A program made the translations under genes and the position numbers. The notes beneath the pieces were generated by a model, which saw only the letters and a program-made list of their open reading frames with translations, was not told the origin of the DNA and made no database searches. This document shows positions 52,154 through 60,667 of a DNA stretch of 64,000 nucleotides, piece by piece. Source of the DNA: Paraburkholderia azotifigens (GTDB lineage Bacteria; Pseudomonadota; Gammaproteobacteria; Burkholderiales; Burkholderiaceae); assembly GCF_007995085.1 (NCBI RefSeq), contig NZ_VOQS01000003.1:2604001-2668000 (forward strand), written 5' to 3'. Position 1 is the first letter of the stretch. The number at the start of each line of letters is the position of its first letter.

Positions 52154-54390
52154 GAGCGCCGCGCAAAGAAGCGTTGCAAGGCAACGGACAGACCCACGAG
52201 CGCGGCGCCGATCAGTGCGACGAGTGCAAGGCCTGTCATCGACGGATGGCGGACGGCCGCCACCAGCTGATGGGCGAACGTCGTCGCGAGGACGATGCCG
52301 GGCGTCATGCCGAGCACGGTGCCCGCGAGATAGTCGCGCAGGCTGATATGCGACGCGCCTGCAGCGAGGTTGATGATCGTGAACGGCGCAACGGGCACGA
52401 CGCGCAGAATGACGACGGCGACCAAGCCCTTTTTGCCGAGCTTTTCGCTGACCCGGTTGATGCGGCTGCCTGCGAGCTTGCGCACGGTATCGTGACCGAG
52501 CGATGCGCCCGCATAGTACGTGATGCACGCAGAGGTCATCGTCCCCGCGAACGCGTACGCGCTGCCCCACAGCGCACCGAACACGAAGCCGCTCGCAGCG
52601 ATCAGCAGCGGGACGGGCACCGACACGCTCGCGGCGATCGCGTACAGCGCGACGATCGCAAACGGCCCGAGCGGCGCGGCGTGCACGCGCTGCGCGCCGT
52701 GCACGAGCGTCGCGAAGCTGACGGCGTCGCGCAGCGGCGTGAAGCGCCACAGCACGGCGAGCGCGACGACGACCAGCGCGAGCGTGCCGAGCGCGAGCAG
52801 CTTGCCCGTCAGCGGACGGCTGCGCTCTTCGGGCAGAAAGTGCCGCACGAGTTCGTGCGGCGCGACGGGCGCTTCGGCATCGAGCACCGATACATGCGAC
52901 GCAAGGTCTTCGAGATCGCCGGACACGACGGGATCGAGCGGTATCAGCGTGCGTTCGCCATGACGCAACTGTGCGATGGCTTCGTTCAGACGCTGCGTGC
53001 CGAGCGCGGCTTGCACATCGGCGGGCGAGACATCGAGATGCTCGGCCAGCAACCGGTTGCGCACCGACGCCACCGCTCGCTGCACGCGCGGATCGCCGCG
53101 CGCTGCGAGCGTGATATTGCATTCGGTGTCGAGCACCATCGAGCGATTGTTGAGATTTGCGCTGCCGACGATCAGCACGTCGTCGTCGACAGTCATCAGT
53201 TTGCTGTGCACGTTGATGAACTGGCCACGCGTGCCGCCTACGGTGCCGCTCATTGTGCCGCTCATGCCGCCGCCCGTAGTCGGCGCATACAGCGCGTAGC
53301 GTCCCTGTCCGTCCGCCTGTTTGAGCAAGCCATGCAGACGCGCGCGCAGCACGCCCATCGTCGCTTCCTGCAGCCAGCCGCTCGTTCTTTCAGGTCCGAC
53401 GACGGCGATATCGGGACTGTCGGCGTCGGCGAGACGCGCAGCGAGCGCGGCGCCGACACGGCTTGCCGTGAAGTACTGGTTTTCGATGTAGATGCTGTGT
53501 TTCGCGGACGCGATCGCATCGACATACAGCTGCTGGATCTGCTCGACGAGCGGCCGTCCTTCGAAGGCCGGTTGCGTCAGCGAAATGCCGAGTTCGACCT
53601 GTTCTATGTCGGCTGCGATATCGGCGGGCCAGATGCCGGCGTCGTGCGCGAGCGAAGTCGAGCCGGGCGCGGCGTCGATTGCTTTGGCTGTCGCGTGGCG
53701 CCAGCGCTCGCGCACGAGCAGACTCACGGCATGCGCAGCCGGGCCGTCGAACATCGCCTGCACGTCGTGCATCGGTTGATACGGCGTGTCACCCGCATTG
53801 CGCCGCAACGGCGCGTGAGGATGATGCTCGGGCGTATCCCAGCGCGAGCGCGTCAGGTCGATGCCGCCGACGAACGCGAGCCCGTCGTCCACCACGACGA
53901 TCTTCTGGTGGTGCGACGCACCGAGCGGATGCCGTCCGTCCTGCCGGAAGCGGATGCGCCGATGCGTGCGCCAGCCGAGCTTGTACACGGGCAGCCATTC
54001 GCGTTCGAACGCATAGAGCATCGCGAAGTCCCATGCGAGCACGTAGATGCGCAAATGGCGGTTCGCTTGCGCGAGCGCGCAAAGAAAGTCGGCGAGCTGC
54101 GCAGGCAGACCGTCGGGCGCGCCGCCGGGCACGAGTTGAAGACGGCTGTCGATGTCCCAGCCGACGATATAGATGCTGTGGCGCGCGCGGATCATCGCGG
54201 CGCGCAGCGTTTCGAAATACTCGGCCGCATCGATCAGGACACGGAAATGATGCGCGTGCTCCTTGCGCTCGCAGGTGCGATTCAGGCGCAACAGACCCGG
54301 CGCGGTTCGAGTGGGCGGCGTCGCTGTCGGTGCGCGGGTGGCGGCCTCGGTGCCCGCCTCGGTGCCCGCGTGAGTTGGATTGTGCGTCAT
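52150..54390 (-). CDS. Phospholipase D with C-terminal VTT (DedA-like) membrane domain
   Basis: 746 aa from ATG 54390. Two HxKxxxxD motifs: HHQKIVVVDDGLAFVGGIDL and HSKLMTVDDDVLIVGSANLN. Then a linker and a C-terminal VTT/SNARE-associated domain with about six helices (VSVPVPLLIAASGFVFGALW; VPVAPFTIINLAAGASHISL). Two low-complexity patches come from short repeats: GTEAGTEA near residue 10 and MSGTMSGTVGGT before HKD2. The combination points to lipid processing at the inner membrane, perhaps with the EEP partner. The start codon lacks a strong ribosome site. Confidence 0.92.
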   Translation of the reverse strand: MTHNPTHAGTEAGTEAATRAPTATPPTRTAPGLLRLNRTCERKEHAHHFRVLIDAAEYFETLRAAMIRARHSIYIVGWDIDSRLQLVPGGAPDGLPAQLADFLCALAQANRHLRIYVLAWDFAMLYAFEREWLPVYKLGWRTHRRIRFRQDGRHPLGASHHQKIVVVDDGLAFVGGIDLTRSRWDTPEHHPHAPLRRNAGDTPYQPMHDVQAMFDGPAAHAVSLLVRERWRHATAKAIDAAPGSTSLAHDAGIWPADIAADIEQVELGISLTQPAFEGRPLVEQIQQLYVDAIASAKHSIYIENQYFTASRVGAALAARLADADSPDIAVVGPERTSGWLQEATMGVLRARLHGLLKQADGQGRYALYAPTTGGGMSGTMSGTVGGTRGQFINVHSKLMTVDDDVLIVGSANLNNRSMVLDTECNITLAARGDPRVQRAVASVRNRLLAEHLDVSPADVQAALGTQRLNEAIAQLRHGERTLIPLDPVVSGDLEDLASHVSVLDAEAPVAPHELVRHFLPEERSRPLTGKLLALGTLALVVVALAVLWRFTPLRDAVSFATLVHGAQRVHAAPLGPFAIVALYAIAASVSVPVPLLIAASGFVFGALWGSAYAFAGTMTSACITYYAGASLGHDTVRKLAGSRINRVSEKLGKKGLVAVVILRVVPVAPFTIINLAAGASHISLRDYLAGTVLGMTPGIVLATTFAHQLVAAVRHPSMTGLALVALIGAALVGLSVALQRFFARRS
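53231..53266 (-). repeat. 12-bp tandem repeat inside the phospholipase D gene
   Basis: Three units of the type GTGCCGCTCATG (53231-53242, 53243-53254, 53255-53266; the first two diverged) encode the Met-Ser-Gly-Thr repeat before the second HKD motif. In-frame unit length. Confidence 0.7.
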
Positions 54391-54594
54391 CGGCCAGGTG
54401 TGCTTCTCGTTGCGGTCGCAAGAAAGAAGCCATCGCTTACATACGGTCACATACGGTCAGACGGTCAGCAAACGATGTTCCTTGCAACGGGAACGCCGCT
54501 TGCCGCGTCGGTCAGACAAGCGTGCCGCGCGCCGCGCGACATGTGTTCAACCCGAAGCGTTCGACCCAAACCGTACCCACAGAGGACATTGACC

Positions 54595-54729
54595 ATGAAG
54601 CAATCGATGAGCACGCAAAAGGCGCAACCGGATCATCCCGCCACCCCGCATCAGCCGAACCGCGACGGCGGACAGCAGCAGCAAAACCAGAAGCCGCCGC
54701 AGCATCAGGGCGGACAACGCCAGCCGTGA
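54595..54729 (+). CDS. Small Gln/Pro-rich protein
   Basis: 44 aa (MKQSMSTQKAQPDHPATPHQ, ending QHQGGQRQP) with AGAGGACA before the ATG. No hydrophobic core; likely disordered. It is divergent from the phospholipase D gene. Real expression is plausible from the ribosome site but not certain. Confidence 0.55.
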   Translation: MKQSMSTQKAQPDHPATPHQPNRDGGQQQQNQKPPQHQGGQRQP

Positions 54730-54874
54730 CTCGACACGAACAACGAACGGCATGCCGATGCGCGCGGCGTTCGGGAGGTGTCCGAGAGGCGGCCCTGCAA
54801 ACCTTTCAGGCCTGCATGTAGATCTTCCAGCCCGTGTTGCATGCAGAGCGCGAATTCATCCAGCAGGCATGTTC

Positions 54875-55186
54875 ATGACGATCGCAGTGATGCCGGGCGA
54901 CGGGCGCGATATCGCCGAAACGCTCGGCCGCTATTTCGAGGCACAGCGTGTTGCGTTCCGGATCGAGGAATTGAGCAACGGCATGCTGTATATCGGCGTC
55001 GATGCGGACGGGCAACGCGCGTCGGTGGCGGTGTCGTTCGACGACGCAGCGTTCGATGCGTACAGGCAGTGGGACGTGGTGCAGAAGCGTCATTCGCCGA
55101 CGCGCATCGCGGTGGAGTTCGAGAAGCTGAGGCAACGGCGCAATACCACTGCGCTGGCGGGCGACTTCAGGATCAACCGGTTCTGA
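54875..55186 (+). CDS. Uncharacterised small protein, DUF1488-like
   Basis: 103 aa from ATG 54875, with AGCAGG 7 bp upstream (ATG 54869 also possible). Compact alpha/beta pattern: MTIAVMPGDGRDIAETLGRY, VAFRIEELSNGMLYIGVDAD, ASVAVSFDDAAFDAYRQWDV. The DUF1488 assignment is a weak resemblance only. Followed by a small disordered-protein gene after 38 bp. Confidence 0.6.
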   Translation: MTIAVMPGDGRDIAETLGRYFEAQRVAFRIEELSNGMLYIGVDADGQRASVAVSFDDAAFDAYRQWDVVQKRHSPTRIAVEFEKLRQRRNTTALAGDFRINRF

Positions 55187-55224
55187 ACCGCGCGCCTGAG
55201 CGGTGACACGAAGGGAGAATAGAG

Positions 55225-55440
55225 ATGGAGCAGAAACAGACTGACAGGCAGCCCGGCAAGCAGGACGATGGGCGCAAGACGGCCACTACAACCGAGCCAG
55301 GCGAGCCGACGGAAACGATGAAGGCCACGAATCCGCCCCGTTCGAATCCGCATGCGAAGCAAACGGCCGAGGTGCCGCTCGGCAGCGGCGATCGGCCGGA
55401 GCCGCCGGGAGCGGGTGGCAGTCCCTCGCACAACAGTTGA
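55225..55440 (+). CDS. Small disordered hydrophilic protein
   Basis: 71 aa (MEQKQTDRQPGKQDDGRKTA; ends GAGGSPSHNS) with AAGGGAGA before the ATG. Rich in Gly, Pro, Thr, Lys and without hydrophobic segments. Similar in character to the other small proteins at 49901, 51165 and 54595. Confidence 0.65.
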   Translation: MEQKQTDRQPGKQDDGRKTATTTEPGEPTETMKATNPPRSNPHAKQTAEVPLGSGDRPEPPGAGGSPSHNS

Positions 55441-55508
55441 CGAAGGACGCGCGAGCCGCGCATCGCATGAGATCGTGCGATGCGCGGCCTGCTCAAGTTC
55501 AACCTGCC

Positions 55509-55569
55509 GCTTCAAACCCGCTTTCAAACCTGCTGCTTCAAACCCGCTGCTTCAACGCTGCTTCAAAGC
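55509..55569. repeat. Degenerate GCTTCAAACCCGCT repeat array
   Basis: Five units of about 10-14 bp based on GCTTCAAACCCGCT (55509-55522, 55523-55534, 55535-55548, 55549-55559, 55560-55569) fill the gap just after the reductase stop. Unit length varies and there are no spacers, so it is a decayed tandem array, not CRISPR. Confidence 0.7.
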
Positions 55570-55572
55570 GCT

Positions 55573-57141
55573 TCATGCCGACCCGGCAATCTTCGCCGCA
55601 TCGGCGAGACTCAAAGGTTTGCGCAGCGCTTCCGCCAGCATACCCATCTGCTTCTCGCGGTTGCATCCGACTGCTGCGACCAGTCTTCCTTTTTCGCCCA
55701 GCAGCGCGATGAATTCGAATGTATCGGGCGTGCCCGTGAATTTCGTGTCGTCCCAGTGCTTCGCGTGACCGACATACTCGAATGTCTTGCCGAAGTGATA
55801 GGTCCAGAAAAACGGCACCAGCGGCTCTTTCGGCGGCATGCCGAGCATCGCGTGCGCGGCGATGCGCGCGTGCTGCTGCGCGACGCGCCAGTGCTCGATC
55901 CGCACGCGCCCGCTGACGGGCGCCTGCAATTCGAAGCGCGCGATATCGCCCGCTGCATAGAGGCCGTCCGTCACGCGCATCGACGTATCGACATTGACGC
56001 TCTTGTCGTCGTTGCGCGTGACGCCTTCGAGAAAATCCGTCGCAGGCGTCACGCCGATCCCCGCGACGATGAAGTCGCACGGCACGGTGTCGCCATTGTC
56101 GAGCGTCACGCGCAGTGCGCCGTCTGCATCGCCTCGCTCGACGGCGCGCGCGTGATGGCCCATGCGTACCTTCACGCCATGCGCTTCGTGCAGCCGCATG
56201 AACAGCCTGCCGAGTTCGGGACCGAACTGCTTCTCGAACGGCACATTGCCCGGCGACACGACCGTCACGCGCAGCTTGCGCTCGCGCAGCGCCGACGCAA
56301 CCTCCAGGCCGACGAAGCTCGCGCCGAGCACGAGTGCGTGTTCGCCTTGCGTTGCTGCTTCGACGAGGCGCCGCGCGTCGTCGCGATCGCGCAGCAGCCG
56401 GATGCGCGGCTTGACGTGGTCCGCCTCGCTGCCTTGCAGCGACAGCCGCTTCGGGATGCCGCCCGTGGCGACGAGCGCCGCGTCGTAGCGAATCGACGGC
56501 GCGCTGCCGATATCGATGCGGCGCGCTTTCGCATCCAGCGCCGTAACTTCGGCCTGGATCCTGTCGATGCCATGCGTCGCGAAGAAGTCGTCCGGCAAGA
56601 GGGGCGGAATGTCTTCGACAGGCATCTCGCCGGACGGCACGAATTTGCTCAACACGGTGCGGTCGTACGGCGTGCGCGGCTCGCGATCGATCAGCACGAT
56701 GCGTCCCGCGAAACCCGCTTCCCGCAGCGCGGCGCAAGCGGCCGCGCCCGCTGCGCCCGCGCCGACGATCGCGAACGTGCGCTTGTCGGCGGCCGTTGCC
56801 GTGGCTGTTTTCGACGGTTCGGGCGTACTGCCGACCAGTACGTCGTCGTGTTCGATACGTACGGGATAACGCGTCAGCGGCAGCAGCGCAGGCGGTTCGA
56901 CGAGCGCACCCGTCGCGACGTCGAAGGTGCCTTTGTGCCAGGGGCAGACAAGCCGGTCATCGCACAGCGCGCCCTGTTCGAGCGGCGCGCCCGCATGCGG
57001 ACAGTCCGCGCTATACGCATGCACCGCGCCGCCGCGACGTATCAGCAGGATCGGCGTGCCGTCCAGTTCGATGCGCTTCATGCCGTCGTCAGCGAGATCG
57101 GAGAGCCGGGCAGCTCTTTGCAGCTTTGTGTTGGTGGTCAT
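55573..57141 (-). CDS. Rieske-domain AIF-like FAD/NAD-dependent reductase
   Basis: 522 aa from ATG 57141 with GAGGAC upstream. The N-terminal Rieske [2Fe-2S] domain has C47-x-H49 (DCPHAG) and C66-x2-H69 (VCPWHK). A pyridine-nucleotide-disulfide reductase follows with FAD motif FAIVGAGAAGAAAC, the second GxGxxG (LVLGASFVGLEVASAL), the FAD-binding YAAGDIARFEL and a C-terminal reductase domain. It resembles AIFL/ferredoxin reductases feeding oxygenases or redox stress control. No oxygenase partner is adjacent; the upstream 334 bp carry only repeats. Confidence 0.92.
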   Translation of the reverse strand: MTTNTKLQRAARLSDLADDGMKRIELDGTPILLIRRGGAVHAYSADCPHAGAPLEQGALCDDRLVCPWHKGTFDVATGALVEPPALLPLTRYPVRIEHDDVLVGSTPEPSKTATATAADKRTFAIVGAGAAGAAACAALREAGFAGRIVLIDREPRTPYDRTVLSKFVPSGEMPVEDIPPLLPDDFFATHGIDRIQAEVTALDAKARRIDIGSAPSIRYDAALVATGGIPKRLSLQGSEADHVKPRIRLLRDRDDARRLVEAATQGEHALVLGASFVGLEVASALRERKLRVTVVSPGNVPFEKQFGPELGRLFMRLHEAHGVKVRMGHHARAVERGDADGALRVTLDNGDTVPCDFIVAGIGVTPATDFLEGVTRNDDKSVNVDTSMRVTDGLYAAGDIARFELQAPVSGRVRIEHWRVAQQHARIAAHAMLGMPPKEPLVPFFWTYHFGKTFEYVGHAKHWDDTKFTGTPDTFEFIALLGEKGRLVAAVGCNREKQMGMLAEALRKPLSLADAAKIAGSA

Positions 57142-57475
57142 CGTTGTCCTCGTCGGGATCGGCAGCGCAGGGAAGTCGGGGAGCCGTGTGCGGGAGGCGC
57201 ATCTGCCGCGTCGGTCCCTTCCGGACCGCAATCGCCATGCCGTCTAGCGTAGCGTCGCGAATGGATTCGTGCGCGCAAGGGAAGCGCGCGCACGAAATGC
57301 ATCGCGAGACATGGGCACGTCGCTTGCATCGTCGCTCGCAAGCGTGCGCACCGTTGGCGGCGCAGTAACACAGCAACCCGCAGCCACCCGCAGCACAACC
57401 ATCAGCAACCGTCAGCAACCATCAGCAACGGGCAGATGCCTTCGGCCTTCGCAGGCCCTCATCAAGGAGCAACGC
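57142..57475. other. Intergenic region with CATCAGCAAC repeats
   Basis: 334 bp without a supported gene between the divergent reductase and ACAD-like genes. Three tandem 10-bp units, CATCAGCAAC, CGTCAGCAAC, CATCAGCAAC (57400-57429), are preceded by degenerate CAGCAACCCGCAGCCACCCG-like copies from about 57371. They lie roughly 45 bp upstream of the ACAD start, perhaps in its promoter or leader. Confidence 0.6.
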
Positions 57476-58651
57476 ATGAACGATCTCGGCCACGATCCCC
57501 TGCGGCGCGCCGCGCCCGCTGCGTGGTACATCAACAGCGGACTGCGTCTGAACGACGAGGAACCGGACGCCGACATCGAGCCGCGGCGCTATGCACTCGT
57601 CCCGGCGCTCGAGCGATATCTGGCGGGCGTGCGCTATGGCGACGAAGCCTCGGCGAGCCGCGCGGCCACGCTCGATGCGTTGCGCGGCCGCGGCATGGAC
57701 TGGCTGCCGCTGCCGGGCCGCGGCGAAACGGCGACGCGCTGGCGCGGACTCGCGGCCGTCGCCGCGTGCGATCTGTCGCTGGTCAAGCTTTACGAAGCGC
57801 ATACCGATGCGCTGGCGATTCTCGCGGAACTGGATCGCGCCGAACTCGCCGACGACGGCAGTTGGGCCGTCTGGGCCGCCGAACCGCCGAACGCGAAGCT
57901 GATCGCACATGTGTCCGACGACGGCGTTGTGTTGTCGCTCGAAGGCACGAAGCCGTGGTGCTCGGGCGCGCCGCACGTCTCGCATGCGTTGGTTACAGCA
58001 TGGCGAGACGACGAGCCAGTGTTGGCTGCCGTCGAACTGTCGCAACCTTCCGTCTCGATCGATCCTGCCGGCTGGGAGGCCGTCGGCATGCGCGCAACGG
58101 GCACGAGCAACGTGAGCTTCGATGGCGCGCGCGCCGTGCAGATCGGCGATGCGGGCGCGTATCTGTCGCGTCCGGGCTTCTGGCATGGCGGGGCGGGCAT
58201 CGCCGCGTGCTGGTACGGCTGCGCGGCCGCGCTCGCGTCGATTCTGCGCGACAGCGTCAGGCGTCACGCGAACCCGCATGCCTGCGCGCATCTCGGCGCC
58301 GCCGATGCCGAACTGTCAGCGGTGGCCGCGTTGCTGCGCGAGTCGGCGGCGTGGATCGACGCGCATCCTCGCGAGGACGCGCAGCAATGCGCGCTGCGCG
58401 TGCGCGTCGCCGTCGAGCAGGCGGCGGCGCAGGTGATGGAGCATGTGTCGCGCGCACTCGGCGCCGTACCGTTCTGCACCGACGCGTGGTTTGCCCACGC
58501 GATCGCCGATCTGCCCGTGTTCCTGCGCCAGAGCCATGCGGAGCGCGACGAATGCGCGCTCGGGCAGACACTGCTCGACGGGAACGACGAGAACGACGGG
58601 AACGGCAAAGGCAAAGGCATGGACCAGCCCTGGAATCTGGGCAGACGCTGA
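57476..58651 (+). CDS. Acyl-CoA-dehydrogenase-like protein
   Basis: 391 aa from ATG 57476 with AAGGAG upstream. The acyl-CoA-dehydrogenase fold is suggested by the helical start (PALERYLAGVRYGDEASASR), the middle beta-barrel (LSLEGTKPWCSGAPHVSHAL; VGMRATGTSNVSFDGARAV) and a C-terminal helical half. It is diverged from standard fatty-acid enzymes, and a catalytic Glu cannot be fixed by eye. The tail has an Asn-Asp-Gly-Lys low-complexity stretch from short repeats (58581-58618). It heads a three-gene operon with a methyltransferase and a glycosyltransferase. Confidence 0.8.
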   Translation: MNDLGHDPLRRAAPAAWYINSGLRLNDEEPDADIEPRRYALVPALERYLAGVRYGDEASASRAATLDALRGRGMDWLPLPGRGETATRWRGLAAVAACDLSLVKLYEAHTDALAILAELDRAELADDGSWAVWAAEPPNAKLIAHVSDDGVVLSLEGTKPWCSGAPHVSHALVTAWRDDEPVLAAVELSQPSVSIDPAGWEAVGMRATGTSNVSFDGARAVQIGDAGAYLSRPGFWHGGAGIAACWYGCAAALASILRDSVRRHANPHACAHLGAADAELSAVAALLRESAAWIDAHPREDAQQCALRVRVAVEQAAAQVMEHVSRALGAVPFCTDAWFAHAIADLPVFLRQSHAERDECALGQTLLDGNDENDGNGKGKGMDQPWNLGRR

Positions 58652-58663
58652 GGCGGCGCGCGC

Positions 58664-59263
58664 ATGTCATTTCCCTCCGCCTATTTCGACGATCTGTACC
58701 GCCAGGACGACGATCCCTGGGACTATCGCGCGAGCTGGTACGAGCGCCGCAAGCGTCTGCTGACGGTCGCGGCGCTGCCGCGCGAATGCTACCGGTCAGG
58801 CTTCGAGCCCGCGTGCTCGAACGGCGAACTGTCGGCGCTGCTCGCGCAGCGTTGCGAGAGCCTGCACGTGTGCGATATCAGCGGGCGCGCGGTGCATCTG
58901 GCGCGCGAACGTCTCGCCGGCAGGCACAACGTCACGTTCGAGCAGCGCGCGATTCCCGAGCAATGGCCCGACGCGCGCTTCGATCTGATCGTGATCGGCG
59001 AGCTGTGCTACTACCTGTCGCGCGAAGCTACGGCGGAACTCGCGCAGCGCGCGTGCGCCTCGCTGACGGACGACGGCACGCTGGTCGCGTGTCACTGGCG
59101 GCATCCGTTCGAAGGCAAGCTGCAAACGGCCGACGACGTGCACGCGACCTTCGACGCGCTGCCTCCCCTGAACCGCATCGTCCGGCATGCCGAGCACGAT
59201 CTGCTGCTCGACGTGTGGTCGAAGGACGGACAGTCGGTCGCGCAATGCGAGGGGCTTGCATGA
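58664..59263 (+). CDS. NodS-like SAM-dependent methyltransferase
   Basis: 199 aa. It starts MSFPSAYFDDLYRQDDDPWD, the typical NodS-like beginning, and has a class I fold: FEPACSNGELSALLAQRC as a divergent SAM motif I (Gly-rich loop reads PACSNG), VCDISGRAVHLARERL as motif II and RFDLIVIGELCYYLS. NodS itself N-methylates chitin-oligosaccharide precursors; here the substrate is unknown. 12 bp after the ACAD stop; its stop overlaps the glycosyltransferase start (ATGA, 59260-59263). Confidence 0.88.
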   Translation: MSFPSAYFDDLYRQDDDPWDYRASWYERRKRLLTVAALPRECYRSGFEPACSNGELSALLAQRCESLHVCDISGRAVHLARERLAGRHNVTFEQRAIPEQWPDARFDLIVIGELCYYLSREATAELAQRACASLTDDGTLVACHWRHPFEGKLQTADDVHATFDALPPLNRIVRHAEHDLLLDVWSKDGQSVAQCEGLA

Positions 59264-59931
59264 TCGGCATCGTGATTCCCGCGCACGACGAGGAAGAACT
59301 GCTCGCCGATTGTCTGCAGGCGGCGCGCATCGCGGCCGCACATCCGGAACTGCGCGGCGAACTCGTGAGAATCGTCGTGGCGCTCGACAGCTGCACGGAC
59401 CGCTCGGCGTCGATTGCGCGCTGTTTCGATACGCACGCGTTGTCGCTCGACGTGCGCAACGTCGGCAAGGCGCGTGCGGCGGGCGCGGCGGCGTTGCTGG
59501 AGCAGGGCGTGCGCTGGCTCGCATTCACCGATGCCGACAGCCGCGTCGCGCCCGACTGGCTCGTCGCGCAGCTCGCGCTCAATGCGGAAGCGGTGTGCGG
59601 TCCCGTGATCGTCGACGACTGGCGCGAGCACGACGAACTGACGCGCGACGCGTTCTATCGCGCCTACATGCACGCCGATGGACACCGGCATGTGCATGGG
59701 GCCAATCTCGGCGTGTCGGCCCTCGCGTATTGCCGCGCGGGCGGTTTTCCGCCGCTGGCGTGCAGCGAGGATGTCGCGCTGGTGGGGCTGCTGGTCGAGA
59801 CGGGCGCGCGCATCGCGTGGAGCGCGGCGCCGCGCGTGGTGACGAGCGCGCGGATGGCGTCGAAGGTGCGGGGCGGGTTCGGCGATACGCTGGCGGGGCT
59901 GGCGGGGCTGGTGTCACGCGAACGCGAATGA
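59260..59931 (+). CDS. Family 2 glycosyltransferase
   Basis: 223 aa from ATG 59260. GT-A fold: MIGIVIPAHDEEELLADCLQ at the start, VVALDSCTDRSASIARCF, the metal-binding DAD in LAFTDADSRVAPDWLV, and the acceptor-side ED in LACSEDVALVGLL. It is short and has no membrane helices, so it is likely soluble or peripheral. Together with the ACAD-like and NodS-like proteins it suggests a modified glycolipid or small metabolite (inference). Confidence 0.9.
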   Translation: MIGIVIPAHDEEELLADCLQAARIAAAHPELRGELVRIVVALDSCTDRSASIARCFDTHALSLDVRNVGKARAAGAAALLEQGVRWLAFTDADSRVAPDWLVAQLALNAEAVCGPVIVDDWREHDELTRDAFYRAYMHADGHRHVHGANLGVSALAYCRAGGFPPLACSEDVALVGLLVETGARIAWSAAPRVVTSARMASKVRGGFGDTLAGLAGLVSRERE

Positions 59932-59946
59932 CGCGCGGCGCGTCGC

Positions 59947-60582
59947 TCAGGGAGGGTTTTTCGTCTTGACTTCGTAGCGCGCCAGAAACATATCCGCCGA
60001 GGTTTGCACAACCGCCGTCTGCTCGTCCGCCGATAACGGCGGCTGCCCCATCGTCACCTGCGGCCAGAACGCGAATCCTTTCACGAGACCGTGCAATTGC
60101 TGCGCGGCGAACGCCGGGTCGGGCGTATCGAGTCTGCCGTCTGCGCAGGCCGCGCGAATCCAGACGGTCAAGCCTTCCTCGCGCTCACCGATGCGCGCCA
60201 CCATGTCCCGCGCGCGCTCGGGAGAATGAATGCCCGCCGCGATGGCCACGCGCGCCAGCGACATGAACGCCTCGTCGTTCATGAGGCGCAGCTTTTGCGC
60301 GAGCAGATCGATCAACTGCGGCCGCAGCGGCTGGTCGGCGCGATAACCGGGCGCGTCGCCCGCCTTGCTCGCGTCCCACAGTTGCTGGAGGATCGCCGCG
60401 AACAGCGCTTCCTTGCTGGGGAAGTGGTTGTAGACCGTGCGCTTCGACACGCTCGCGCGCGCCGCGATGCGGTCCATGCTGGTGGCGTCGAAACCGGAGG
60501 CGCGAAATTCGTCGATGGCCGCTTCGATCACGGCCGCGCGCTTGCGATCGGTCAGACGGGGAAGTGTGGTGCTGTCGTGCAT
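59947..60582 (-). CDS. TetR-family transcriptional regulator
   Basis: 211 aa. N-terminal HTH (AAIDEFRASGFDATSMDRIA, then ARASVSKRTVYNHFPSKEAL) and a C-terminal TetR_C/AefR-like ligand domain (LHGLVKGFAFWPQVTMGQPP). It is divergent from the MBL hydrolase, with 85 bp of AT-rich DNA between, so it probably represses that gene and itself. Confidence 0.92.
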   Translation of the reverse strand: MHDSTTLPRLTDRKRAAVIEAAIDEFRASGFDATSMDRIAARASVSKRTVYNHFPSKEALFAAILQQLWDASKAGDAPGYRADQPLRPQLIDLLAQKLRLMNDEAFMSLARVAIAAGIHSPERARDMVARIGEREEGLTVWIRAACADGRLDTPDPAFAAQQLHGLVKGFAFWPQVTMGQPPLSADEQTAVVQTSADMFLARYEVKTKNPP

Positions 60583-60603
60583 CTTTTAATTTTACACCGC
60601 CGG

Positions 60604-60632
60604 GTTTACTTTTTGAGTTAATAAACTACACT
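60604..60632 (+). promoter_or_regulatory. Candidate TetR operator and MBL-gene promoter
   Basis: GTTTA (60604-60608) and TAAAC (60622-60626) form an inverted repeat around an AT-rich centre. A -35 TTTACT (60605-60610) and -10 TACACT (60627-60632) with 16-bp spacer overlap it, fitting repression by the divergent TetR protein. Confidence 0.5.
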
Positions 60633-60667
60633 GTGCAGTCTACCTTCCGTCTCGGGCGACGCTACGC

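Noticed and set aside
52174..54729. 850-codon forward frame opposite the phospholipase D gene
   Set aside because: Antisense frame; only its last 44 codons (54595-54729) have a ribosome site and were kept as a small gene.
55509..55569. Possible CRISPR-like array
   Set aside because: Units are only 10-14 bp, of uneven length and without unique spacers; no cas genes are present.
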